The notes under the pieces are model-generated. The model had not been told where the DNA came from, did no database searches, and was given only the letters and a program-made list of their open reading frames with translations. Shown here piece after piece: positions 24,401-36,000 of a DNA stretch of 64,000 nt. The stretch is from Phyllostachys edulis. Taxonomy: Eukaryota > Streptophyta > Magnoliopsida > Poales > Poaceae. A program made the translations under genes and the position numbers. The stretch is taken from NCBI GenBank assembly GCA_036346405.1, contig CM070550.1, positions 13,860,115 to 13,924,114 on the forward strand, in the 5' to 3' direction. The first letter of the stretch is position 1. Every line of letters starts with the position of its first letter.

Positions 24401-25239
24401 AAAGCATTTTACACATAGAGAAAAGGAAATATTAATTCCACAACAAGAGGCGCACCGAGCTCATGAAGCAGCTCGTACTTAGTGGAAGGGTCCTCCTTGG
24501 CAACGCTCTCTGGCACCGAGCTCACCGATGCCTTCCGCCTAGAATGCTGCTGCTGCTGGTGGTGCTGCTGCAGCAGTGGCGACGGCTGCCGGTGCTCCTC
24601 CGCCTGCCCCACCGCAGGACTCCAGAACGAGGACCCAAACCCCCCGCCACCGCCGGAGACAGACTCACGGGGACTGGAGGCGCCGCTGGTGTGGCGAATG
24701 AAGGTGCCGGAGAAAGACTCGTGGGGGCTGGAGGGGCTGCTCGTGCGGCGGATGAATGTGCCGGAGACGGACTCGATGGGGCTTGAGGAGCCACCCGAGC
24801 GGCGGATAAACGTGCCCGGGGTGGATTCGCGCGGGCTGGAGGCGCCGCCGGAGCGGGCGGTGGCGTGGACGACGAAGGTAGAGTACGGGTCGTCCTCGGC
24901 GGCGCGGGGGCTGGAGCGGCGCAGATCCAGGAACGGGGATCGGGAGGAGGCCGAGGTGGAGGCAGGGGCGCCGCGCTTGACGACGACGGTGGCGGAGAGG
25001 GAGGCGTCGTCGGGGTCCGAGGAGTAGGGGTCGTCGTCTTCGTCGAAGGAGGCGCCGCCGAAGTCCTTGGGGAGGCGCTGGAGGAGCGGGGGCAGCGAGG
25101 AGGGGTCCTCCTCGTCCTCCTCCGCTGGGGCGGGGCCGCCACCGCCGTGGGCGTCGTCCTCGTCGTCGTGGACTACGACGGTGGAGTAGACGTCGGTCTT
25201 CCTCGGTCGCGACCACGGCGAGCGCGGGGAGAAGGCCAT
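12444..25239 (-). CDS. SIK1: Ste20/Hippo-class MAP4K, SIK1 orthologue
   Basis: Eighteen coding exons join at GT/AG sites: 25239-24456, 24347-24259, 23842-23735, 23604-23497, 23272-23182, 23069-23017, 21346-21284, 20769-20725, 20609-20574, 20220-20165, 18396-18315, 18210-18094, 18002-17897, 13646-13496, 13381-13144, 13004-12804, 12710-12625 and 12543-12444. They total 2514 nt (837 residues), close to Arabidopsis SIK1. The kinase domain runs from about 255 to 510: glycine loop GKGSYGAVY (262-270), VAVK Lys284, HRD 375-377 with Asn382, DFG 395-397, GTPHWMAPE 414-422. The acidic N-terminus carries a Ser-Pro repeat (GTFIRR units, 133-196). The C-terminus ends QNLCDTLRTILRL, as in SIK1 proteins. 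SIK1 works with MOB1 in growth control and phosphorylates BIK1 in immunity; this role is inferred by orthology. Introns 6, 10 and 13 carry insertions, but no exon is damaged. Confidence 0.95.
13780..17870 (+). mobile_element. degenerate Ty1/copia element in SIK1 intron 13
   Basis: It lies antisense to the kinase gene. A 135-bp 3' LTR (17736-17870, TGTTAAAGAG to GTTCTAACA) is preceded by the polypurine tract GAAGGGGG. I find no 5' LTR, so the left boundary is approximate. Pieces of protease (14630-14830), integrase (15100-15650), reverse transcriptase (16380-16960) and RNase H (17346-17723) appear in changing frames with stops. The protease site reads LDSRA instead of LDSGA, and the RT box reads YVDN instead of YVDD. 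The right LTR end is 26 nt from the exon 13 splice donor. Confidence 0.8.
19244..19798. mobile_element. Mutator-like foldback element in SIK1 intron 10
   Basis: The direct repeat CAGTTTATCA (19234-19243 and 19799-19808) flanks the unit, fitting a 9-10 bp target duplication. The termini, GAATTTTTTTT on the left and GAGTTTTTTTT when the right end is inverted, lead into long inverted arms (about 110 bp) containing GCCCTGTAGCG and TATTTGCATAACTAGACC. The centre is GC-rich with repeated GAGCGCGGAA-like motifs in both orientations. There is no transposase ORF. Confidence 0.75.
21540..21990. repeat. mosaic of LTR remnants in SIK1 intron 6
   Basis: The part starting TGTAACACCTGACCC and containing TTTAGTCCCACACTGGAAGT resembles gypsy LTR starts. 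The part ending ATGGGTTCATTCCAACA (near 21736) matches the end of the copia LTR family seen at 31265-31375. Further LTR-like sequence follows to about 21985. No target duplications were found, so these are treated as fragments. Confidence 0.5.
21995..22260 (+). other. plastid-derived insert (trnI-CAU 3' end to rpl23 start)
   Basis: GGTTCAATTCCTGCTGGATG is the T-arm and 3' end of a tRNA. The following TCCATACATAACGAATTGGT and ATGGATGGAGTCAAATA match, as I recall them, the grass chloroplast spacer between trnI-CAU and rpl23 and the first codons of rpl23. The copy carries many substitutions and a stop within the first seven rpl23 codons (AAATAG). It is therefore a nuclear plastid insert (NUPT), not functional DNA. 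Boundaries are approximate. Confidence 0.75.
22536..22870. other. low-complexity block in SIK1 intron 6
   Basis: A palindromic cluster of GGTACC and CGGTACCGG motifs (22588-22620) is followed by a pyrimidine-rich run with TTCTTGTTCCCTTCTTG repeats and an AT-rich tail. It resembles the edge of an undefined repeat; no termini were recognised. Confidence 0.4.
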
Positions 25240-26125
25240 GGCGTGTCACGCGAGGTGGGGCGGAGGAGGACGGGGAAGGTGCTCGTCGGAAATGGGGAAA
25301 TTAGTTTAGTTGGTGCCAGTTCACTCGACTCTGGCAATATGGGTTGGGCTCCAGTTGGCCATCTGATGTAGGCCCACTTCACAAAACATGGCCTATCTTT
25401 CCATACAGGCAAATCATCACTATCTTCTTGCTCAAGATCAGAACCATCGGAAAATAGAAGTAAATCAATACGTGTGAAGTTGTTTTGCGCAAGCATCAGA
25501 ACTGTGCTTACACGAATGCCGTCAAGAGACAAAATTTTCTTACCGGGTTTTGCTACAATGTCAATGTACAAGTGTGCAACTACAACAGTTATAAAGGGAC
25601 TGCACATGAGCAAACTTTCCTTTTTCGGCGCTGCCACACATACGATTTCAACGTACCATGCGCTTACGACGCAAAGGCATCACGTGAGAAACTGCTCTGG
25701 CCCTACCAGTGAGATCTAACCCCATGCGCGAAAAAAAAAAAAACTCTGCATGCAGGTGGAGAAACGGCGGCGGCACCGCGGCACTGCGCCCGCGGTCGTC
25801 CCTCGCCTCCGAGATGGCAGCCGCTGGCTCCGTCCTGACCGCCGACGTCCTCCGCTTCCTTGCGGCGATTAGCTACAAAGTCTCGACACAGCCGGATAGC
25901 AGCCAAAAAGAACGGGGGGAAAAACCAAATGCTGCAACATTATCTACCGATTCACAGGGATCACATCTCTTTCATTCAATTTTGCGAAGAAATACCTCAA
26001 TAAGTCAACCAAACTCTCGAAAGATCCCTATTTTCCGAATCAACAACCACCACCAACAAAGAGGCCTCTCCAGGATCAGAACAGAGAGAAACCAAAAAAC
26101 ATAAGGAATAAGAAACTTGATGTGG
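25240..26125. other. upstream region of the kinase gene
   Basis: This should contain the 5' leader and promoter of the minus-strand kinase gene. I see no convincing TATA box. A minus-strand open frame crosses 25173-25637; its upper part (for example SLDGIRVSTVLMLAQNNF) has protein-like composition but no family I recognise, and its lower part overlaps kinase exon 1 in another frame. It is not called as a gene. Confidence 0.35.
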
Positions 26126-27410
26126 GTGATTGGGGGCGGCATATCTCCTGCACACAGCCATAAGTATGCACATATGCACACAGCTCATCTTGACCATCCA
26201 TTTCGGTTTTGTGCGGTTGAGATTCGAGCTCCCCTCCCACGCACGGCATTTTGCGGAAACAACCCCGCACGCAGCTCATCCCTCTCATTTCTAACCCTCC
26301 GCGCCTCTCCAACGCGACGCGGCTGGCTAGGGTTCGCCACGCGCCTCCTGCGCCTCCGCCTCAAGCCTCCCAGTGCCTCACAGATCCGCCACGCCCTCCC
26401 ACCGACGCTTCAAGACTGCGCCATGGCCAGACCCAAAGGTGGTGGCTCAAGGCTCGACTTCGGCGTGGCCGCCTCTCTGCAACTCCTCCTCCATCTGCGT
26501 TGTCGCCTGTGCCGTGCCTCCCCAGGTCTCCGCCACGCCTCCGCCGCCGCCTCAAGACTGCGCCAAGGCCAGAGACCCAGTCGGTGGTGAAGCTCAAGGG
26601 GCTCGACTACCCACTTATGTGATCATCTCCCATCCCGCCGCCACCATTGCTGCCACTCGTGCTCGCCCTAAATCAGTACTCCATTGCCCTCCCTCAAATT
26701 CGTTGCTCAACTTTGATGTTGTGAATAACTCGAGATTAGGAGAAATTTGGTCCGATTAGACACTTTTGCTTGTGCATAACTTTGATGCAAAGCGCACTCG
26801 GTTTGTCAATAACTTTTGCTTGTGCATAACTTTGATGAGCATAACTACTCAACTTGATCAAATTCGGATTGCTTCGAGGGAGGACATGGTGTAACTTGGA
26901 GTTGGTGTGAAACAAGAACACTAAGAATTGATGGGTGTAACTGTTCATGTGTACTTAGTGGAAGAAATTGTGATGCTTGATTGAACAATGTGCATGTATG
27001 CTCCCTCAGAATTTCAGAGGTGCTAGCACTAGTTTGGCTCGATAATGAATTGGTCAATGCAAATTTGTTGTTTGGAAATAATTGAATGCATTGGTAGAAT
27101 TTTGTATGAATGGAAGCATGGACCTAAATGTGTAAAAATCTTTGTGAAATTTGTCAAGTGAAAGTTTGTATGTTGCTACCGTCATTGGATGCCGTGAAAT
27201 TGAGCAAGATCGTTTCAATTGCTACTCTACCGCTAATGTATGATTTAGTGTATGACCGATTTCGTGTTGTATGGATGATCCATCCCGATGACTAATGATC
27301 GCTTTCTGGTTTGTTCACCGGAAGTGCCCACCCTCTTGGTTTCACTTGAAATCGATGGAATGGTTCTCTCGAATGTCATTATCACTTGAAATCGACATCG
27401 TAGCTAGATC

Positions 27411-27674
27411 ATGCTGGAATGTTCTCTGGAATGCTGGTATGACTTGAAATATGTGAGAATGTTGTACATTTTGTATACTGCTTTCTCAGGCTCGTATGCA
27501 TTTCTCTTCATCAAAATCCAAAAGGATGCTATTGATCCTGAGAAACTCAAAGAAACACTAGGTGATGAGCAGCTCATATTGCCTGATACTGTAGCAAAGC
27601 ATTCCAGTTGGTTTTCTAGGATGCATCCTACAAGCTGGAGTTCAATCTGGAGTGCAAGCTGGAGTGCAATCTAG
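27411..27674 (+). pseudogene. unrecognised open segment inside the Pack-MULE
   Basis: An 87-codon open frame. Its middle, FLFIKIQKDAIDPEKLKETL and onward to about 27610, has ordinary protein composition and follows a possible acceptor (CTTTCTCAG near 27489). The end runs into a tandem DNA repeat. I do not recognise the family. It could be a captured exon; no start or function is claimed. Confidence 0.3.
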
Positions 27675-27720
27675 AGTTCAATCTGGAGTTCAATCTGAAA
27701 TGCAATCTGGTGTGCAATCG
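27636..27720 (+). repeat. short tandem repeat
   Basis: Six to seven imperfect units of about 12-15 bp of the type CTGGAGTTCAAT, for example at 27640, 27655, 27672 and 27684. It lies inside the Pack-MULE and ends the open segment before it. Confidence 0.7.
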
Positions 27721-29021
27721 ATATCACATTTACCAAACCACATTTACCAATCTGGAGACTTCAAGGTCTCAAACCACATTTACCACATTGCAAAGAATCT
27801 AGAAATGCTATAAGAAGAATTTACAGAGACCTACAGAAAGAAAAAGGTGTTTATAGTTCAACTAGGAACAACAAATAGGATAAGTACCTCTTCAATCAAC
27901 AAAAATTAGCAGTACTAAAAAAATGTGTTACCAGGAGACATGAGAAACTAGCTCGTACATGAGTAATGACTGAGGAACATAATAGAACAAGCCATCAAAA
28001 TGCCCCTAACCAATTAAACCAATAGCAGTAGTGCAGTACTCCATAGAATTTAAAAGGTAAACTTGACATACATCAAGTTCTTCCAAAGACTACTAGAAGG
28101 AGACATGCGGTTTACTTAAAACTATCTATGTATATGTGTGCTTCCATCGCTTAATTGCTAACGCTAATAGGCAATTAGGCATAGCTCTCAATGTCTTGCA
28201 TCATTACTTCATCACAAGCGCACTACCTATTAATGAGCAGAGATAGTAGATAACATTCGACAACATTTCAAGATATCAGCATATGTCCGCATGATATAAT
28301 TTGGATAAATCATGCAAAGAAGTCATGTATCAACAGTAAAATCTGCACACACACAATGACAACATTTGAAGTATCGAAATCGCACACACACTTCCATTGA
28401 TTCCATTGCTTCCATTGCACACACACGGTACATGGACCTCAACAGAGTACATGGAAGAACTCTGTTTGTATTGATGTGCCTTGAATTGAAAACTAATAAG
28501 ACTATTCGGATTTGAGAAAACAAATTGAAGTAAATTTCAGAGGAACTCGCATTTGCACAACAATAAGACAACTAAATTTGAAGCTCAAAGCATATACACA
28601 GATTTGAGAAAACAAATTGAATCGAAGCACATACACAACACTTCAAGGTCAACACTTGAGATAGCATTTACACAAAGATTTGAGAATTCATAGCAGATTA
28701 CATCACAATTCGGATTACGTGACATAAGTCCATGAGTCCGCACATGAAAGCAACCAATATTACAAGTCCTTTGCAACTATGAAGCCACCTCCTTGCGACC
28801 ACCTACTTGAACAAAATAACAGGGGCGGCTCTCAGTGCGAAACGCAGCAATCTTGCACCTTTGGAGGGAGGGCAGTTCACGGCTACCGAGGCGAGCGCGA
28901 ACGGAGCTTAAGGGTGTGGCGAGAGGTAGTGGATGAAGATGCGCACTGTCGACGATGGCCTTGGCGGCTCCTCCACCTCCGCCTCCAACATGGCCGCCGT
29001 CGTACCATGGCGTCCTCGAGG

Positions 29022-29090
29022 AGGCGAGCGCGAACGGAGCTCAAGGGGAGGCGAGCGCGAACGGAGCTCAAGGGGAGGCGAGCGCGGCCG
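29022..29090 (+). repeat. tandem 27-bp repeat
   Basis: GAGGCGAGCGCGAACGGAGC occurs twice at a period of about 27 bp, followed by a partial third copy. A related single copy is near 28888. It lies in the GC-rich right part of the Pack-MULE and explains the repetitive predicted peptides there. Confidence 0.7.
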
Positions 29091-29367
29091 TCGAGGAGGT
29101 GGAGCGCGCAAGGGGCTGGAGGACCGGCGCCGCCACTTGCCGCCACTGCCACCGTGAGCAATTAGGTTTCGGCCGTCGCAGGGAATGGATGTCGCGAAAC
29201 GAATTTGTTGGGGCGTCTTGGGTGCAAAAAGTCGCCGCCAGCGCCGCCACCCAACATGCAACAGCTCGCGATCCACGCCATTGCTCTCGTGACGGACGGC
29301 CGAGATGAGCTGTGTGCATATGTGCATACTTATGGCTGTGTGCAGGAGATATGCCGCCGTGGTTGGG

Positions 29368-30016
29368 TGCCGATGTCGTAGACGTTGGTGCTGGTGTTGT
29401 AGGAAGCGGCATCCAGTCCGCGCTACCCAGCAGGGATCCTCCTTGCTCCCGTTCATGTTTAGTCAGTAGTGTCAAATTCAGAACGAAAATGACCAAAAGC
29501 CCTAAGACAAGATAGCCCATATTCGACTGGACTGTAACTTAGTATGTTTCCTTATGCTGTGCTAGAGGTATTCACATTACATATACATGATTATATTCAA
29601 TAAAAATTAATTTTTAGACACGGTGTCCTATACACTCTGCTATGACACTGTAGATCCGCACTGTGTTCAGTGGCGTGGATCTCGAGCTGACCGGTGGTTG
29701 GAGCTCGATCCCCACAACTGCGTGTGGCTGCGAGGCGGCCGCCGCAGGGCGTGGGAGTGGAGCGGTGGCCGGCTGGCCGCGTCTAGGAAGTAGGAACAGA
29801 TGGCTAGATAAGGTCGGGGCATGGCGTCTGAACAAGAAAAGGAGCGGTGGAGCCTATTGATCGAACTGGCTCTGTGATCATGTGAGCTAGAAGGGTCGTG
29901 CGAGAATGATAATAAAAAGCATCGTGTGTGAAGCAATTCCCTTCCTTTTTTTTATGATTTTATACTGCATTAGAGTAATGCTACAACAAACTTTTGATTT
30001 GAATGGTGGGTCGAAT
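29368..30016. other. region downstream of CstF50
   Basis: A GC-rich patch lies at 29650-29790 with overlapping short ORFs and no recognised product. The AT-rich part near 29900-30016 should contain the 3' untranslated region of the minus-strand CstF50 gene. Confidence 0.4.
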
Positions 30017-33000
30017 CTACACTGTCTGTTTCCAGAATCTGATGGATCTATCGTTTCCGCATGTAACAAACGCTGGCTCTACAGGGGAGTGCTCCAGCGA
30101 CCTAGGGGCGCCCGTGTGGCCAGTGGGCAATCTTGCAACCTTTTCAGCAGTAAGTGCGTCCCAGATGACAACCTGAAGACCGGCAGTATTATAGTCAGGC
30201 TTCTGTTTGCCCTGCTGAAAGAAATCTATCAATATTACTAGTCTGAAATTGGAATTTACCTCGTTGTTCTGTTCATCAGTTGATAGTACGAACTCCTCAC
30301 TTTCATTGAAGACAGCCTAAAAAGCAAAACCAATTATTGCGGTAGCAAAGTTAGTGGTACCCATTAGCTACAAGCTCAAGCTGCAGTATACTTCATTTGG
30401 GCCTTTCCCCCCACATTTTGAGCTGAGATTCTTAGCTGCCATTGGGGCAACAAGAGAATGTGTAACCAAATGCATTGCAGTTAAATCAGAAAGGAGATAA
30501 TATGCACACTACTAACCTGACATCGGAATTGTCTGTGAACAGCACCTAAATATTGCTTCACAAGTCGTCCGGTGCCAACTTCCCATAACTTTATAGAAGA
30601 ATCCTTCCCACAGGATAGAATGTACCTGAAAGAAAGTTGTAGGCTTCATAACAGATAACCAAGCTACAAACATTTTTTTAAAATCCAGGAATATCATCAA
30701 AATAACTCAAAATGAGCTACAGTCCTTCAGCCAGTCTATGTTCACTATATCAGCTTCTTTTTTCAATCTTATGTGCAAGTACATGCAAAGTTGTAAACTT
30801 TAAATACCACATAAACACAAAGCCTTTCTGAACGAACAGAGAAAAGTTTTTTGTTACAGTCACAATAGAGTGGCCGCGTGACACATCAGGTGCGTCCATC
30901 CCTGCCCAGTAACAACGGCACATCACTTAGGCTGCTGTCCTCGTTTAGCCTAACGGGGGGTAACCCTGCTGGTATAGGTTGTTCCCCAAGGATTGTATGC
31001 AACTCTAAGTCTCCAACGCTATTACAACTAACGATTTAGGACTAATCCCACTATTACTAGGCCGAATTGGGTCAGGTAGTTACAGACTTACAGTTAGGTT
31101 CTCAACACATTGCCAAAACATTAGGTTATTCACACTTTTCGTTCTCAGAGTAAAACAATAGTTGAGTATTATCTTGAGAGACATTTTGCACATAATCTCT
31201 GTGTTCTCCAAGCCAGACAATGGATGAGTATTATCCTGAGACAAAAACATTTTACACACGCTGGTGTTGGAATGAACCCCTTTGATCTATTCCAATGGAC
31301 CGAAGGCCAAATATACAAGTTACATGTGTTGGTGAATATGCAAAGCGCACCTTATACAAAGAGACATATCTAACATCTAACCCCCCCCCCCTCTCAAACT
31401 CATGATGGATCAACAACACTGAGTTTGAAGAGGTAGAAACTATGTTGAGCTCGAGTATGTGCCTTGGTGAAGAAATCGGCTAACTGAAACTCCGAAGGCA
31501 TATACTGAAGAGCAATAACTTGGTCCTGCACCTGCGATCTCATGTACGAAGCATATACTCTAATGTGCTTGGTGAGCTCATACTTCACTGGATCTCGAGC
31601 AATACTAATCGTGTCAAGATCTTGTATGATAAGAGAGAGCTCTGACATGTTTCAAACACCGAAATCCTTAGGTAGCCACTGAAGCCAAGTGATCTCAGCT
31701 GTCAACGTCACCATGGCTCGTAGCTCAGCCTCAGCACTCGAACAGGAAACAACAATCTGCTTCTTAGTTTTCTAGGCAATTAGAGAGGAACCAAGGAAAA
31801 CACAATAGGCAGAAAGAGACCGGCGATCAGAATGATCGCTAGCCCCAGTCGTATCATAGTACACTTGAAGCTGCAAAGAGCTGGAGCGAGGAAAGAAAAA
31901 GGCGACGACTGATGGTCCCGCGAAGATCATGCTTATTAAGGCGTCGCTTAGGCGACGCTTAAGCGTCGCCTAAGCGGTAAGGCGGTCCCGGGGTGTAAGG
32001 CGTCGCCCCGCCTTGCGTCGCCCGCGCCTTGCGTCCTCTGCTCGGAGCCTCCGGTGGAGAGGGAGGTAGAAGGAGAGAAGAGAGGAGCCGGGAGCACACC
32101 TGGGTCTAAGAGTTCGTCGATAAGGTACCTCCTCGCACGATCTGCACCGGCTGTGAATCGTCCACCGCCAGGAGCCGCGCGGATCTGCACCGCTAGGTAC
32201 TCTGCCGCCCGTGGGTGCCTTCCTCCGCCCGGAGCTCGCTCGGTTGCTCCGGATCTGCGCCGCCCGGATCTGCGCCGTCGGGTAGGGAAGGGGAAGGGGA
32301 AGGGGAAGGGGAAAAGGACGGGAGAGGGCAAGAGGGTAGCGAAGGCGGCGGCATCAGACGGGAGAGGAGACGGCGGCAAGAAAGAGAGGAGGCGGCGGAG
32401 GCGGCGGCATCGGACGGGAGAGGAGACGGCGGCAAGGAAGAGAGGAGGCGAGGAGGCAGGCAGGGTTGAGGAGGCGAGGAGGTCACGCAGACGGGCTTAA
32501 CCACGGGTTGAGTCGTTGAGATGGGTTGGTCACGCACGGGTTGGGCTGATGGGTCATTATGCCAAAGTAGTCCTTCTCTTTTTTTTTTCTTTTTTGCTTT
32601 CTCTTCCCCTTTTTCTCTCCTTTTCTTCGGCTTTCTTCCAAACACTGCTCGGTTTAAGCCGGATCTTCCTCCGCCTTATGATGATGTAAGGCGTCGCCTC
32701 GCCTCACGCCTTACCGCTTAAAAGGTGTGAGGGGGGTGGGTCGCCTCGCCTCGCCTTACAGCCTTAATAACCATGGCGAAGATATCGCAGAACACGAAGG
32801 TGGCTGTAGTGGAGCTAAGTGGAAGCAGAAACGAACTGATGCAGAATATGAACTGAGTGAGAAATGTCAGGTCGAGTGATCTCAAGGTAGACGAGGCTCC
32901 TGACAAGATGGCAATAGCAAGTGAGATCCTCAAGAGGCTCCCCATCAGTGGGTCGAAGGTGGACACTAAACTCCATAGGAGTGCCCACGATACGTTGATC

Positions 33001-36000
33001 ACTAAGACAAGCACGAGCAAGGATATCATGAATATACTTCTCCTGGGAGAGGTAGTAGCTCTCAGGCATAGAAGTGGCCTCAATCCCAAGGAATTAACAA
33101 ATAGGACCCAAATCAGACATCAAGAACTGCTCACTGAGATACTCCCTCACAAAATCAATGTACTAAGAGTCATCCCCGATAATGATCATATCATCTACAT
33201 AGAGAAGGAAAAGTGTCCGACCCCGAGGAGAAGTGTGTACAAAGAGAGCAGGATCGTGATCACTGGCGGAGAAACCAACAGCAGTGACAACAAAGGAGAA
33301 GCGGTCAAACCAAGCACGAGGGGCTTGGTTGAGTCCATAGAGAGAATGACAAAGACAACAAACCATACTATCAGGGACAGAATACCTAGGGGGTGGCTAC
33401 ATGTAGACACCCTCACGCAGCTCGTCATTGAGAAAGACATTCTTGAAGTCCAGCTGAGAGATGGACCATTGTCGAGCAGAGGCCACAGCAAGGAGAGTGC
33501 GAACAGTGGTCATGTGGGCGACAAGAATGAAGGTCTCATCGTAGTCACAACCATGCTCCTGCTGAAAACCACGCGCCACAAGACGAGCCTTGTAGCGCTC
33601 AAGAGAGCCATCCATGCGGGTCTTGATCTTGTACACTCACTTGCACGTGATAGGAGTGACACGTGCAAGTAAGGGCACAAGATCCCAAGTACCAGTACAC
33701 TCCAAAGAAACAATCTCCTCAGACATCGCGAGTTGCCACTCAGGGTGAGCAACAACCTCACAGTAGGTCGTAGGCTCAGAGAGCAGCGGCTGCAAAGCCG
33801 TAGCGCTCAGGAGGCCTGACAGTGCGACTATCATGAAGATTGTATCTAGGAGAGAAGGTGGAGTAGGACTTAGCAAGGACGGAGAAGGAGAGCTATGAAT
33901 AGGGCCCAGCAAAGACGGAGGCTCACTGGAGAAGGAGTAGACCGAGGACGACGAGAGTAGTGTAGGGGAAAGGATGAAACCTTAACAAAAGAGCTTTGGA
34001 AGGAACCTCTGGCGGAGAGGGAACAAGTGGAGCCGGAGGAGAGGGAAGCGAAGAAGGTAGAGGTAGAGGCGAAACAAAAGTGGAAAGCTGAGAGTCAGGA
34101 AAATTCAGAAAGGAGATCGACTCAACAAGAGAATATGAGCTGGCAGTAGGGGTATGCGGGCCCGATGGAGGCGACGGTGGTGGTGGGAGCTCGCTGGCAA
34201 TCAGGCTACTGGACGGAGCTTTTGGTCACGAAAGCAATGCCAAGGGCATCGTCTTCGAGTAGAGGCGTCGGCGGCTCGGGTGGCATCGTCTTGGAAGCAG
34301 AGGTTTACGCGCAGGCCCGAGTCAAGCAAGATCGGCCAGCGCCAAGATCGGTGTCGGTCTTGAGAGAGTTCGGCGGCGCGGATCAATGACAGTGGCGAGA
34401 TCCCATGGTGGAGCTCGGGCGCATGACAGAGGAGAGCTTGGGCGCACGCGAGGAAGAAGCAAAGGAGGCTTGGGCGCGCGCGAGGCAAAGGTGGCGACCA
34501 ATCAAGTGGGATCTTGGGCTAGGGTTAGGGTTTTCATGGCTCTGATACCATGTTAGAATGAACCCCTTCGATTTATTTCAATGGACCAAAAGCCAAAGTT
34601 ACATGTGTTGGTTGAATATGCAAAGAACACCCTATACAAAGAGATAACATCTAACAGCCGGCAGCTTGCTGACCTCTCATCTTTGGTGAAAATTGCGCTA
34701 GTAGCTTCTGCAGATCCATGTGCTCCAATTATGGGCCGAACACATTCAGCAGATACTCCATCCCAGATGCGCAGAGAACCATCCTTGGAAGCAGTCACAT
34801 ACAAGCTCCCAGTACCCGAGTAGCACACCTGACACAAAAATAGGTAGGCCAGGAAAGTAAATTTGTACTTTTATAAGGATAATAACCAGTGCAGGGTAAA
34901 GCTTGTGAAGCAAACGGGAGAAATTACCTGGTTAATGGCAGCGCTAGAATCTTGTGGATTTGCCGATAAGTAGCATGAGAAAGTGTTTACATCATAGAGA
35001 TGAGCAACTGGGTGATCAGTCCCTGCAAATATTTCTATCAGTGTCAATTGCTTCTAAGGAAGTAAGGATTGCATATTCAGCATATTAAATTGGCAATATT
35101 GGCCTCCAACAGAAACTCGCAAGAAACTACGTATGCTATTTGTCAAATAGCATTCAAATAAATTAAGACACGCTACCACATAATACCTACTAGCCAAGTG
35201 CCCGTGCGTTGCAACGGATCCCAAATAAACATATATAAGCTCTAAACTTGAAAAACGAATATACATAAGATAATTATCCCTACATCTAAAAGTCGCATAC
35301 ATAATTTATATCCTATCAACAAGCCACAAAGAGTCTTATCACAAACCACATGCGTAAATTGTCTAATTGTCCGCAAAAGATCTTTATAGTAATATATGCA
35401 TGTATACACATATCTATCCGCAAAAAGATCCCACCAACTCAAGAGGTGGGAAGGTTGATGGCAGACTAACCACCACCACCAAATGCTTCTTTTATAATAG
35501 TAAAGATATAAATACATTAGCCATTTATAATTCTGCAATCACGTCGAATATGGTGATTTAACACATCATGCTCTTATCCTGAAAATGTATGATCTGTCTC
35601 AAAACCCAATATGATCAAGCATGAATCCAGTGGATCCATAAGACTACGAAGCGGTAACTTATTTCTTAAAAAAATGTATGATAAAATTGAGAATCAGAAT
35701 CAGTGCATAACAGAAAGGTTACAAGGAAAGTCCTAATTTAGTTGAAGGATAGCAGTACCTGCTAAAAGGTAATCCCCGCAAGGATGAAAACATACAGATA
35801 TAACATTATGAGTATCCTGCTCAAGTAAATATTGAAAAAATAAGTCTAACTATATGCAAAGAGCACGTCATTTACAGAATATCTTGGTAGATTCAATATA
35901 TGGTTACTAAGAATTTTACTACCTGAATAACTCTGAATGCTTTCCTTGCAACAGTTTTTGAGAAGTCAAAGAACCTGTCAGGGAAGTTTCAAGTTCATAG

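Larger units (their letters stand above)
26135..29358. mobile_element. Mutator-like element, probable Pack-MULE
   Basis: The terminal inverted repeats start GGCGGCATATCTCCTGCACA and extend about 55 bp with very few differences. The flanking nonamers GTGATTGGG (26126-26134) and GTGGTTGGG (29359-29367) agree at 8 of 9 positions, the target duplication size of Mutator elements. The 3.2 kb interior has no recognisable MURA transposase. It has a GC-rich left part (26230-26620), an exon-like open segment (27488-27674) and a GC-rich right part (28860-29260), the pattern of a MULE that has captured host gene pieces. The source genes were not identified. Confidence 0.75.

Noticed and set aside
24463..25371. 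Long open frames on both strands overlapping kinase exon 1 (up to 206 codons)
   Set aside because: They are shadows of the GC-rich SIK1 exon 1, repetitive in composition and without splice context. The SIK1 frame joins cleanly to the kinase exons.
28779..29520. Several overlapping frames of 90-182 codons
   Set aside because: They come from a GC-rich tandem repeat within the Pack-MULE and run across its terminus. No motif is conserved.
31948..32721. Open frames of 120-150 codons rich in Arg, Glu, Ser and Pro
   Set aside because: They come from tandem repeats inside a non-autonomous hAT element with defined ends.
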